Shown: in pieces, positions 48,701 through 59,070 of the stretch
How positions within the stretch are numbered: the first letter of the stretch is position 1
Layout: each line of letters begins with the position of its first letter
Source of the DNA: Tetraselmis striata
Lineage: Eukaryota; Chlorophyta; Chlorodendrophyceae; Chlorodendrales; Chlorodendraceae
Direction: 5' to 3'
Length of the DNA stretch: 64,000 nt
Assembly (NCBI GenBank): GCA_006384855.1
Contig: VCJN01000322.1
Location: 124,001-188,000 of the forward strand
The notes under the pieces: model-generated
Databases searched by the model: none
Told to the model about the DNA's origin: nothing
The model's input: the letters and a program-made list of their open reading frames with translations, nothing else
Translations under genes and position numbers: made by a program

Positions 48701-49921
48701 TGTGCACGGAGTATCAATATCAAACATAAACAACTCAATATCAACCACCAATCTGTGGGTGTGGTTCTCGACTTTTTGTTCCCAAGCAGGTGCGCGGCCA
48801 TCCACACCTTGCCAGGCCACAGTTACATCTTGTGGTGCCTGCCGGGGGTCTATCTGCCGCGCACCTACTTGGGAACATGGCGTTCTGTCATGGCGTGGGG
48901 TCACTCCGAAATAACCCCGACAACGGGCCTTACTCGGTAGATTCCATGGGCTGCACTGTTGTAGGTAATGTGACTGTTGCCACAACAGGTTGCGTAGTGC
49001 GGCGCCTCGGCCGCTTCAGGGATTAACTTGTAATTGACCCACTGGCACCGCTCAACACATTAGATAATAACCGCGCGGGGGGGGGGGGGGGGGGGGGGGG
49101 GTAAATTACTGCAGTAAATGCGGTTTCCGTACATGAGCCTGTGTGTTTGTACGGGTAAGCAGTAACTCTCATCCTAGATCAGATGGAAGGTCGTGCGCGT
49201 TGGAGGTCAAGGGCAGTCAAGTAGTCAAGCGGGAGTCTGCTTGAAGCGTGTGTGCTAATATATTGCAATACCTGCACTGCTGCTTCAGCTTCCCGCAGTA
49301 AAACACCTCTGCTGCAGGCAGGCCGGTGAAGCCGCCGCGGCCTCGATCCGTGCGGCCCTTGCTCACGACATCCCCTGCGCTGTTAATCACTTTCGGCGGC
49401 TCGCCGCCAGAGTCTGTCACACTCATGTCGGCGTTGCGAAGTGCCACTCGTGACACTGCCACCGCTTTCTCAACCTCGCGCTGCAGCAGCTCAAAGCAGT
49501 CGTCGCAGGGGCAGCCGTTGGAGGGGCCGCAGCGGCCATCGCAACCGCCACACCTGCGTGGCAGGTTTAAAGCACACCCCGGCAGCGGCGTGAACGGCGC
49601 GTGAAGACTATATATATGGTCGCGAAATCTTTGCCAGGCAGCGTAGTATTTCACGACATGTCAACAGTATACATTTGCGGGTGTAGTGAGAAGTGGCACG
49701 GCCATTATCTGCGTAGCGCAGGGTCCGGCGGGGGCCGTTTTGATGGAATCACAAGCGGGTCATGTCACGCTCGGCTGCCGTTCGCACCTGCAACGCCCTT
49801 TACGCAGCTTGCCACAGTACCAGACCTCTGCCGCCGGTAGTCCGGTGAAGCCGCCGAAGCCACAGTGCCGATACGCCTGCCCCTTCTTGACGGCACTCCC
49901 TGCTGAGTTCACCGCCGCCAT
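45719..49921 (-). CDS. Cys-rich / ZZ finger / SPRY protein, 594 aa
   Basis: Four exons form a complete frame: 49921-49788, 49553-49272, 47584-46601, 46103-45719. Start is the ATG giving MAAVNSAGSAVKKG. Residues 1-60 and about 105-155 are two copies of one module: NSAG..V.KG, then GGFTGLPAAEV-YCGKL, then CGGCDGRCGPSNGCPC. Each copy is split by an intron at the same codon (C-R|C-G-G-C), which indicates exon-unit duplication. Residues about 185-305 hold a 51-aa tandem repeat (SSPVCRMDVPSSSPQVFLNR...). A ZZ-type zinc finger follows at about 322-360 (HHGIACDNCD, FDLCQRCHS), with Ser where a Cys is usual after GPRFQ. The last ~110 residues are a SPRY/B30.2 domain (GAYFEVKILCLPRG, VVGVGIAGGGRRAVLTLDGV, LYPAIPESSHGEV). 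ZZ and SPRY modules suggest a protein-interaction or ubiquitin-linked role; the function is inferred only. The last exon could instead start about 24 bases later, in the same phase. Confidence 0.8.
47116..47430 (-). repeat. 153-bp coding tandem repeat
   Basis: Two full units and the start of a third begin at 47116, 47269 and 47422. The period is exactly 153 bases (51 codons), so the frame is preserved. The units are nearly identical at DNA level, which points to recent expansion inside the large exon of the ZZ/SPRY gene. Confidence 0.9.
48778..48876. repeat. 99-base imperfect hairpin in an intron
   Basis: GTTCCCAAGCAGGTGCGCGG (48778-48797) pairs with CCGCGCACCTACTTGGGAAC (48857-48876) with one mismatch in 20. 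A second inner stem (AGGC-CACA with TGTGGTGCCT) continues towards the loop. It lies in the long second intron (49271-47585) of the ZZ/SPRY gene. Its size resembles an intronic microRNA precursor or a short palindromic transposon remnant. Confidence 0.65.
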
Positions 49922-51839
49922 AACATATGCTCCGCCGCGGTGGCGGGCAGCGGGGGAACTGCCAGAGGCACGCCACGGGGAATTGGGCCACTCTGCCGAC
50001 CTTATCGAGTTACAGTTGTTTTAGGTGGCGGCGGCTCTCATGAAAAGGGGGGCGGGGGGGGGGGGGGGGGGGGGGGGGCGGCGGGATACACCCTTGGGGG
50101 GTGTACATGGCTGAACACCAAATCAGTACTTACGCCGCCGTTATGGCATTACCTATCGCATCCGAAAGCCCTAATGTAATGTACAGGTATACATATCGCA
50201 TCCGAAAGGGCCAGCGGGATGCGACCGCCCTAGCGGCCGCCCGCATATAGCGGCCCTCCTTAGGCGGCCGCCCGCATATATACGCGCATTTACGAGTATA
50301 AACCGGTGATGTTCACAAAGTACTAATAATATATGCCAGCCTGCTGCCAGGTATGTGGATAAAACGTACCGTAACGGTATATAATGAGAGAGCGGTGGCA
50401 CTACAGGTACTGTACGAGTAGCGCGGATACTACTGGAGCCGGGCCGCCGCCTCCTGTATCCAACTTAATGCATCCCCTGAGCCCACCCATGCTCCCCAGA
50501 CGGCCCCCTCCTTCGCATGCCCTCCGCACGTGCAACTAGTTCCCTTGTCGCAGCTCCGCTCTATCGTGCGAGTCGCGCGCGGTACCCCAAAACCCGAGCC
50601 AGCAGCGCATCTCGCGATTCGAGAGCGTGCGCTCTATCGCCTCCCCAACTACTTACGCATTTGTTTCACTCGCGTTACATCACCGCGCCGCCGCCGCCAC
50701 CGGCATTTTTCCCGCCCCCGGGACAGAACTAGCAACCGTTTTCGCCACCGGCATGTCGGGCCACGCAAGGGCAAGGGCCCGGCCAAGTTCAGCCAGCACC
50801 CGCCCGGCCGAGGCGGAGGACAGGCCAAGTTCCGTATGCAAGGACACCGATTTCCACGGCCGGCTTGGAGGCCGCACCGCTCCTTCCGCGTCGCGTCCTC
50901 ACACGAGGCTCACGTGTACGTGTTGTGGTTTCTCGACAACGAACCATCATCACCTCCTACCGCACTACATCCGGGTTTATCAGGTCAACCGCGCAGCGTT
51001 CGCCCCGGACCACACTGCAAGCAAACTCTACATAGGCAACGCTATCATTCGCTCACTGGGCAAGAGGGGGCGCAATTGCACATGGCTGGATGATGGCGTA
51101 CGCTGCTACATGTGCCTTCACACGGACAAGCGTGAGGACACCGGACCCGACGACGCCTGCTATCTACTCACCCTCGTCCGTGCAGCCCTTACCCATGAAG
51201 CTCACTTGGGTAGCATGTCGGCTTTGACCGAGCACGCAGCCAGCATCAAACTGTCGGGCCTCATCGCCCCTGCCGCGACGCACTAGGTAGAGTTGCGCAC
51301 GGATTGGTTGGCCCTACTCCCCACCCTGCCCCCCGGGCGCGCTGCACCCCCTGGAGACCTCTCGTACTACGAGCCGCCACCCCAGCCCCTACCGCGGCCC
51401 CTCTCGCACCCCGCCAAGAGTTCTTCCAATAGGCCGGCGCCGCTCACTCCCGCCCTCCCCCCCCTTGCGGCCAGCCTATGCCCATCACACATATGTCTCC
51501 CAACTGAGCCTTGCTCCCACTCACCAGACCCAAGCCTATGCCCATTGCGGCGCCTTCACCCCGTCCCCATCATCACGCATCGTCCCAGTTAGGCTCCCCC
51601 TCCCGCCCACAAGAACCAACGCAACAAATTGGCGCCGCAGATTGCAACATGCGCCTAGACAATGCGTTTTCCCCCGAGCGCACGCCGCCTCCCCCGGGCG
51701 CAGGGATTTCCGGTGGCGGCCAACTTCACCGCGGCTCTGCTTGAGCCTCGTCTTCAGCGACACCACCACACTACGGACTCCAACACCCTCCATCCCTCAA
51801 ACGCCCGCACGACGTTGACCTCGCCTCCGCTGATCCGGA
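49922..51839. other. Upstream flank of the ZZ/SPRY gene; repeats and unassigned open frames
   Basis: Contains a long G homopolymer (50051-50078) and two adjacent copies of a short GCGGCCGCCCGCATATA unit near 50230-50285. An open plus frame ends at 51286 and encodes YIRVYQVNRAAF and RSLGKRGRNCTWLDDGVRC. I do not recognise it; it may belong to the retroelement debris to the right. Confidence 0.35.
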
Positions 51840-52960
51840 TAATACCTTGGAAGATGTTCTAGAGGCCGGCATGCCGCCCTTTGGTGTTAGCGCAGCGGCG
51901 CCATCACCGTTTGGCCATGCGCACCAACCTCCTCCTAATACCCTTGCCAAGGCCCAAACCACACCAACTAGAGTTCCAGCTGTTGGGAGGCATGTTGCTA
52001 GAGATCCAAAAGCAGATGGCCACCCTGAAAAAGCTCTCGTTGCGCTATGCGCGACGAGATGGCGGAGAGGCGCCGCGAGACCTCCCACCTCAATAACGTC
52101 GTCACCAGACTCCAAGCAAGCCCCCCCCCCCCCCCCTCCGAAATGCCCCCGGCCCTCCGACAATGCGCATGGAGCCTCCGAATTTCCTGGAGATGACATG
52201 GACGCCGGCGGCCCCCATGTCGATGTCCCCCCCCCCCCCCCCCCGCCTCCATGAAAGCGCCCCCGGCGCGCACGAGGGGAGCGTGGCGCCGGAAACTCCT
52301 CGCCCCACCCCCAACCCTACCTCGTCGGACCGCCCCTTCAACCCTCGTTGCACCTCCTCCCTATTAATCACCCACAATGACGCTCCGGTGCCCTCTCCCG
52401 GAGTGCCCCTTCGTGTGCGACACCGCTACGTACGCACCTGGCTGAGCACTTCCGAAGCACTCCGGCCGGCACGGATATGAACCAGCGGGTTATACACTTG
52501 GCCCTTATTGAGATGAACAACCGGCTCGATGCGTCATCCATCAACGCCTCCAACGCATACGGTATGACCGACCGGCGCGCCATACGCATGCGTTTGGTCG
52601 CCGACCCCGCTTTGCATTCCTTGCTGCCCCTCTTCGACATGAAGCGGCGCGCGGGCGAGCATGATCGACCTGCCGACCACATACCGCGGATAAGGGGCCG
52701 GGGGGGGGGGGGGTTGGTGCTCGCCTTTCTCCCTCTTCTCCTCCTTGGGGATCCTACCACAAGAGCTCAAGCGGAAGAGATGGAGGCGCTATTGGCGGAC
52801 CGCGGTTGGGGCCGGCGGACCGCCAAAGCCGACACGGCGTGGCTATAAGTACTGCGACCTGCGGGATATTTTCAGCGATGGCGGCAAGTGGAGCCAAGAT
52901 GCAGCACGACGACCGAAGACTGTGCGGTGCCAGTGCATATTACCGATGTACAAGATATAA
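51840..52960 (+). pseudogene. Possible retroelement ORF1-like fragment
   Basis: Plus-strand frames interrupted by C runs encode MLLEIQKQMATLKKLSLRYA and later MNQRVIHLALIEMNNRLDAS, then LHSLLPLFDMKRRAGEHDRP. Length, composition and position next to a retroelement cluster fit a gag-like ORF, but no diagnostic motif is present. The stretch 52961-53060 shows nothing. Confidence 0.25.
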
Positions 52961-53060
52961 TATTTTTAGGCGGAGCACATAATGTATTCGCAATCCCCTT
53001 AATGCCAATTAGCGGTAGTCACTCGAACTGGCGACCGCCTCTAATATGGAAATAACACAG

Positions 53061-53513
53061 CTACTGATCACCGGATGGAAGAAGGCTTGGTTTGGAAACG
53101 GAAGGTATAAGATGGCCAAAAGCTTGAGCTATAATTACACTATATGTGCTCCTTGCTATGGTTAGCGATGGCAAACAGCACGAACAACTCGATATGGGTG
53201 GTGGGGAGTAGCAGACTCGCAAGTTGTACTCATTTTCGACCGTCGTGGCCCGTAAGGGCTCGAGTCCCTGCTCGTCGCGAAACTCGAGGTACCGCCAGAC
53301 AACGCTGCTGCCGTAGTTGTCGTAAGTCTTAGGCGCCATGGAGCTAGCGAGTAGGTCTAGTACTACATGGGTGCCAATGTCGTTAGTGCCCACAAGTGCG
53401 CGGACGGGCGTGGACATAGATTCCGCCCACGGGGCGCGTTCCTTGGGCTCCAACAGCCGAAACTGCACCCGCACGCAACGCTCGCTCCTCCTCCGGTACT
53501 CGCGCGGACACAT
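53061..53513 (-). pseudogene. Tyrosine recombinase fragment of DIRS-like element
   Basis: LDLLASSMAPKTYDNYGSSV and VWRYLEFRDEQGLEPLRATT match the start of the core-binding domain of DIRS-type recombinases (ASS-AP-T--NY pattern). The catalytic domain with its Arg-His-Arg-Tyr residues is absent: the frame decays near 53150, so it cannot be functional. Confidence 0.65.
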
Positions 53514-53639
53514 AATGTACCCGCCGCGGGACCGGGACTAGTACTCGCCTGCGCGCTTTACACGGCTGCTTTGCGCAGGGGGTTGGCCACAGCTGACTTG
53601 GCAGGATTTTGCGTCGATCGGGTATAGCCATGACGGTAT

Positions 53640-54640
53640 GGGACCCGGAATGCCGCCACGCTCTCGCGTGGCGGCCCTACGACCTTGTACTCCCCGGGCT
53701 TGCCGGGCAAGAAGAGATCCCGCGCGGACGGGTATACGATTACTTCGTTTGCTTGCTCGGAATGTAGTTACCAACACTATTTGCCCGGCTAATGCGGGGC
53801 GACATCGGTTGATGCCGCCCCGTTGTGACGGAGTTTGCGTATGAGGTCGGGTGGCAAGCTGCACGGTGGGTTGCACCAGTTCACTTCTCGTCGCCAGTCC
53901 GCATCCGGTAAGTGCATGTTGTCCACGGCCACGCACCGCGGATCCCGCCGCCACCGCGCGTTGAAACGTTGGACCAGCTGGGAGTTGGACATCGTGGCGA
54001 AGCGGTCCACCGTGTGCTGCCCCTAAAGGCCGTCCAAATAAGCGACAACCCTGATGGGTTGGAGTCGCCCGTCGTCCATGTCCGTGTCCTGGGAGAGCCG
54101 ATCAGCCCAGTCGTTTGCAACGGACCGGATGTGGCGCGCCCGTATGCCGTTGGTGTCCAATACCTCCCAAAGCTTTTGCAGCTCATCCATCATGGCGGGC
54201 AAGCGGGAGGTGTAGTGACTGAGGATTGCTACTACCGCCGGGTTGTCCTCGTGCCGGAGAACATGGCGGCGGAGCGGCAAGAAGGAAGCGGCAAGAGGGT
54301 TGCGAGGCGAACCGCCTTCAACTCCTTCTAGGTGATGTGTTGATGCACATCCGGTTGTTGCTAGAACCCCCGCGCCTCGCTGTTGTTGTTGAGCACTGCG
54401 ACCCAGCCATACCCACTGCTGTCGCAATGCATGTTCGCGGACTCCAAGGGCGAGAAGATGGAGCGGTCGTTGTTAGCCGTCAAGACGTCGACCCACCAGC
54501 GGAGGTCGCGCCGCAAGTCATAAGTCATAAGTGGCAAGTGATAAGTCATCTCCACCCGCCCGACCCAGCCCTCCCGGCGGGTAGCCAACACAAAGTGCAG
54601 CTCGCGCAAGTAGAGCCGGGCAGCGGGGATCGCGAGGCAG
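53640..54640 (-). pseudogene. RNase H and downstream domain of DIRS-like element
   Basis: Segments in shifting frames: DLRWWVDVLTANNDRSIF, HCDSSGYGWVAVLNNNS, LPAMMDELQKLWEVLDTNGI, ARHIRSVANDWADRLSQDTD, then DRFATMSNSQLVQRFNARW and REVNWCNPPCSLPPDLI. This order (RNase H, then the DRFA...WCNPP region) is typical of DIRS pol. At least two frame changes occur. Confidence 0.65.
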
Positions 54641-54799
54641 CGGTATATATTGCGCCTTGCCGGCCTGGCGAGCGGGTAGCCAGCGTCGGTCTGCCGCGGC
54701 TCGTTGTAGCATGCCCGATGCCAGTCGGGAGAGCGTCGTCAACTTCGCTTCCGGTGCGCGGAATTCGCCGCGGACCTTGTCAATCGTGAGGCCTCGGTG

Positions 54800-55570
54800 T
54801 TTGCACACTTAGATCGGCCGCCGGCCGCCCTTGTCCGGGTTCCGGCGCAGGCCCAGCCGGTCGAGCAACACCGCCGCGCGGTCGTGTAGTGCGAGCGCCG
54901 CTCGCTCCCACTCCGCTATTAAAAAGAAGTTCACATAGGGCAGCAGCCGCGCCCCCTTCTGGCGCGTGTTCGGAACGTAGCGGCGTGACTGTGGGGCGCT
55001 TGGGCAGAGTAGGGCGAGCCGGTGAGTAGCCGGCGGGGTTGGACGGCGCGGGCGGCTCCACCGCGCGTAGATGTCGGACGAAAACCTCGGTAAGCTTGCA
55101 AGAATAGTACCTGCTGCAGCGCCGGCCCATGGGCAGGCTCACGACCATGTAGAGCGTCCTGCGGTAGTCCACCGTGAAGAAGTCTCGGCCCGCCTCGTTG
55201 ATGCCGAGGGCGTGGTACGTAGCCGTCTGCCAAATCGAAGGATACCATCTAGTCGCCCTCGGGTCAGGTTCTTGAGATGCTTGAGTGTCTCGTAGCTCAA
55301 CTCGCGCTCCTTGCAGTAGCGGTTGAGTTGTCGTAGGTCGATGATAGGCGCCACTTGTTGGTGCCGGGATTTAGCTCTAGGAAGAGTCACGAAACCCACC
55401 GTCGTGAGTGCCCTCTCCCACGCGCCGGTCTTGAGGAAACGCGGTAGCTCGCCGGCCATGAAGCTGATTTGGTGCGGCTTCGCGTCTTGCATCGAGACGC
55501 CATGGTTCAAGGGTGGTGGCCGTTTGTTGTTGATGAAGGGGATACGGACTCCATGGCGGATCTGTCCCAA
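54800..55570 (-). pseudogene. Reverse transcriptase of DIRS-like element, catalytically dead
   Basis: Blocks VAPIIDLRQLNRYCKERELS, YETLKHLKNLTRG, MVSFDLADGY, GRDFFTVDYRRTLYMVVSLP, MGRRCSRYYSCKLTEVFVRH match DIRS reverse transcriptases. The frame changes after FDLADGY. Where the catalytic Y-x-D-D box is expected, the sequence reads PYVNFFLI, so both aspartates are lost. Confidence 0.75.
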
Positions 55571-55615
55571 AACTTGCTCACTCGTACCGATGTCGGCCCA
55601 CTCGGGCGCTTGCCT

Positions 55616-56130
55616 CTACACGTTCTGACGCATGTAGAGAGAAGCGGGGTTGCTAGAGTCGGGGCCGCGGCGGGACACACCATCATTGCTTCGACGCGGT
55701 CGGCGGCTTCGTGGGCTTCTTGGGGTCGGGCTTGAGCTTGGGGTCGGGTTTGTTGGGGGTGACCTTGACGAACGCTGCTCCGGCTGCGGCCTTGGCGCTC
55801 GCCATGAGAGATACCTCGAGCGTCTTGTCGACGAGGGCTCGCTAGCTGTAGCGCGTCGTAGTTGGAGGAGGCGACTGGGGCTTGGGCTTGAGGAAGCGGT
55901 CGTAGGCGAAGTTCGCGAAGACTCGGTCCGTTTCCGACGTCTCCCCTCCGCCCTTGGTGTGTCGGATGCAAGATACCCGGACACGGGAGGCCTCTTCGAT
56001 CGCACCGTGGGTGGGACGGCACTCACGTATGTAAGATTGCGAGCGCAGCAGAGGCACTACGAGTCTACCGCCACGGTGCTCATCATCCCTGAGTGTATCG
56101 ACGCATCCTACAAGAAAGCTCATTAACCAC
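55616..56130 (-). pseudogene. Gag C-terminal fragment of DIRS-like element
   Basis: Contains VFANFAYDRFLKPKPQSPPP, followed in another frame by a Lys/Pro-rich tail (KPDPKLKPDPKKPTKPP). This low-complexity basic tail upstream of the reverse transcriptase fits a gag C-terminus. Identification rests mainly on position. Confidence 0.4.
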
Positions 56131-56399
56131 ACCTACACGCATAAACTGTGCGAGCTTCCCGCGGACCTCGCCAAATTCTGGTCCCCAGACCAACACATCA
56201 CACCCAAACCGCCCCGAACAACGACCTCGGCACCAAATGGCCGGCGGGAGTGTACTAGGTGGCTTCCGCCCCCTACCTCGCAAATGTCAACGCAACAGAA
56301 GCTTCAACCAAGGTTGCCCTCAAGGTCTTTTACCCCGGCCGCACGCCGCACGCCACACGCCGCACTTCCGCCTAACACCACCTAACGACCAATAGTAGG

Positions 56400-57850
56400 C
56401 TCCGACACAGCAAGAGCCGCAAGAACATGCCCACGTCTTTCCATACCCGCCGCACTAAAACTCCGCCCACTGACGACACCAATCCCGTCCATACAACCCT
56501 TGGAACGCTGGGACGACGCGAAACGCTTTCATACACCGACGGCTCCCGTATCCACCGCGGCGGAGTGGTGGGAATCGGCGCCGGGGTCTACACGCCGGGC
56601 AATAAACCCATCGCACTGGGAGCAAACGAACACGGAGTTCGCCGCACCATCACCAAAGCCGAACTGGCCGCCATATCGGTGGCACTCGAGTCTGACCTCC
56701 CGAAAGACATCCTCTCATATAGCGCCGTCTCCCTTCACCTAATAGAACGCATGATGTACCGGCCGGTCACCTTACGACGTCACGCTCACAAAGTACTACT
56801 CGAAAACACAGAACGCCAACTCCGACACCGAGCGGATTTGGGACTCCGAACCATCCTTTAGAAAGTCAAAGCCCATATTGGGGTCGAAGGCACATAACAA
56901 GCCGACACCGCCGCCGGCGAAGTAGCCAATCGAACATACCACCTGGCACTATCGTAACCGTAGGCGCAACTCCCGAAATAGCCGATGACGTGTGGCTGAA
57001 CCCATGCCAAGGCGCGCCGACCACCACTCACACACCCCACAAAAGTGAAAGCCGTCTGGAAACACGCCAACGCTACAGTAGGCTGCGACGCCTCCGACGA
57101 AACCCTACACTCCCACCTCATAGACCATGCGTTGGCCACATTTGTAATGCCGGAATTCGTCACCCCCGCGGACATTACCACCTCGGAAGGAATCCACAGC
57201 CTGAATTCATTTGGGGAACAAACTCAAGCCGAATGAGACGCAAGGGCAAGCCGTCCTTCACACGCGGGAAGTGCGTCCATATGGCAGGCAACTGCCCCTC
57301 CATGGCCGGCCTTAAGACATACCGACATAATGGCATGCTTAAACTCCTCCTCAACGAGCTGGAAGTCACGAATTGCGGTCGCTAGCACGTACTGTCCACG
57401 GACGCGGGCAACAAACCTGTGGTTCACTTATCCTCCCCCAACAGAGACACCTTGATCTCCGACCTAGCCGACAAAATCACACAAACCCACTCCCGTGCAT
57501 CAACATCCCCGGTGCCCAGCGGACGCGCAAGAAAGGGCAATTACATGTCCCTGCGCCGCCCCAGCTCCCACCCTGCTCCCCACGACCGTGCTAACCCCCC
57601 CCCCCCCCCCCTTCAGCCCTAGACACTGCAAAGCCGGACGCGGTTCGCATTGTCGGATTCGACTGGGACCCGGCCACCGAAACCATATCTCCTGATCCCA
57701 TAGCAGTCCAAAAAATACAGATGATAAAATTCAAATACTGCACCGATCTCAATCATGCCACCGTACACTCTCTCATCCGCAAAAAATACCAACACATGGT
57801 GAGCGCCCAACGTCGACAAGGCTAGCAATGCCCGATTGAAATCACCCCGT
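56400..57850 (+). pseudogene. LINE-type RNase H and 3' coding debris
   Basis: An RNase H domain is visible at about 56517-56860: SYTDGSRIHRGG, GIGAGVYTPG, TITKAELAAISVALESD, then a LIRxx-like segment. It continues as KVKAHIGVEG before a stop. Further pieces (AVWKHANATVGCD, LTDAGN-like and LADKITQTHSR) follow in changing frames to about 57850. The D-G-S and KAELAAI motifs identify RNase H of an algal LINE. No reverse transcriptase is present, so this is a 5'-truncated, decayed copy. Confidence 0.65.
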
Positions 57851-58269
57851 CACCCTCAGCCGCAGCGGCGCCATACACAAACTCACACTAGAAGCCATCC
57901 ATAGCCTCACGGTCCTCCGCCCCAAGAAGCAACCCTCGGGCAAACCCGCCCTCCGCCTCGCGGTGCCGCTGCAATCCGCCTCTGTAGGAAACTCCAAAGA
58001 CACTCAATCGGATGGCTACATACTCTCTTCCGCATATGCCGACAGTCCCTCAAACTTGCCATGTCCAACCCCAGTACCCTCCCACAAACCCCGTACGCAC
58101 ACGCACCGTTAACATACGCGCTTCCGCAGACCACCGTACACGACACCCCCGCCACGGCAGGGCCGGGGGGGGGGGGGGGCAATACCAAGCTGCATTGAAG
58201 GAGGAGGGGCGCTTGGAAAAAAGAGGAAGACCGGAAGCTGCATCCGTACTCCCTAGGGTTCCCACAACG

Positions 58270-59070
58270 GTTGGATAAAGCATGCCCTAAAAGCATCTCG
58301 GCTTGGGCAGTGGAGAGCAACAAGTAAGCATGTTGTAAATCAATTTCAAGTTCAATTTGCGAGCGCGGCCGCCGTAGACGGGTTCGCATGAGATGCTTGA
58401 ATCGCTTTACCCCACGCCGTGTTAGCTGCGCATGAGGCGTAAGCGGCGAGATACGCGACGTAGCGGTATTCGTCGAGGGCCCTCGGTGGCGGCATGCTTC
58501 CGGGCGGCGAGATGCCACTACATGTAATCGCAGGTGAGCGCGTACACCCGCGGCTCTTGGACGTGGTTATGGAGTAGCTTCAATCCCGGGGGGATATGGG
58601 GACCCCACAGCTCGGTGTCGACCTTCGATAGTCGGCTGGGGGTGGAAGGGGCGTCGGGTCGGGGCCAACGCTCGTCGAGCGTTTTCTGCGGCCGTAGCCG
58701 CTGCCAGCTCTGCGCCGTGCTCCTCGGGAGTAGCGTTACCACCCTCCGGCAACCCGTGTACCGGCACGAATGGCAAGATGGGTGCCAGGTGCGGGATGAA
58801 GAGTTGCGGCTACTTGGGCGGCTAGGCGAGCCCCGAGGTCGTCGGCAAACGCTTCGAAAGAGGCGAGTCCACGCGCTTCGAAAGTCGCTCGTCTAGCTCT
58901 ACTCTATCTGCCCGATAGGCGTTTTCCAGTTCGATTAGTTCCGTCGCGGCTGCACCGCAAGTCGATAATTCAGCTAACGCACCGGAAGCCTCGGCGTCGT
59001 GTGCCATCGTTCGGTCGACGTTGCTGCTCGAAACGGGAGGGGTAAGCTCTCTCGCTCGAAGTCGCATAGA
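58270..59070 (-). pseudogene. Gag-like fragment, probably of the DIRS-like element
   Basis: Frames on minus encode ELIELENAYRADRVELDERL, HGLPEGGNATPEEHGAELAA, then VAYLAAYASCAANTAWGKAI and LANLNLKLIYNMLTCC. The helical, Ala-rich pattern and the position upstream of the other DIRS blocks suggest gag. Frames shift at least three times. A G homopolymer (58165-58178) separates it from the LINE debris. Confidence 0.4.

Larger units (their letters stand above)
53061..59070 (-). mobile_element. Decayed DIRS-like (tyrosine-recombinase) retroelement
   Basis: Minus-strand blocks occur in the DIRS order: gag-like (59070-58270), gag tail (56130-55616), reverse transcriptase (55570-54800), RNase H and following domain (54640-53640), tyrosine recombinase (53513-53061). 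All contain frameshifts or stops. LINE-type coding debris of opposite orientation (about 56400-57850) separates the gag pieces and looks like a nested insertion. Confidence 0.7.

Noticed and set aside
52090..52255. Proline-rich protein from 51847-52254
   Set aside because: The Pro runs come from C homopolymers, whose length is also unreliable in assemblies; no supporting exon structure.
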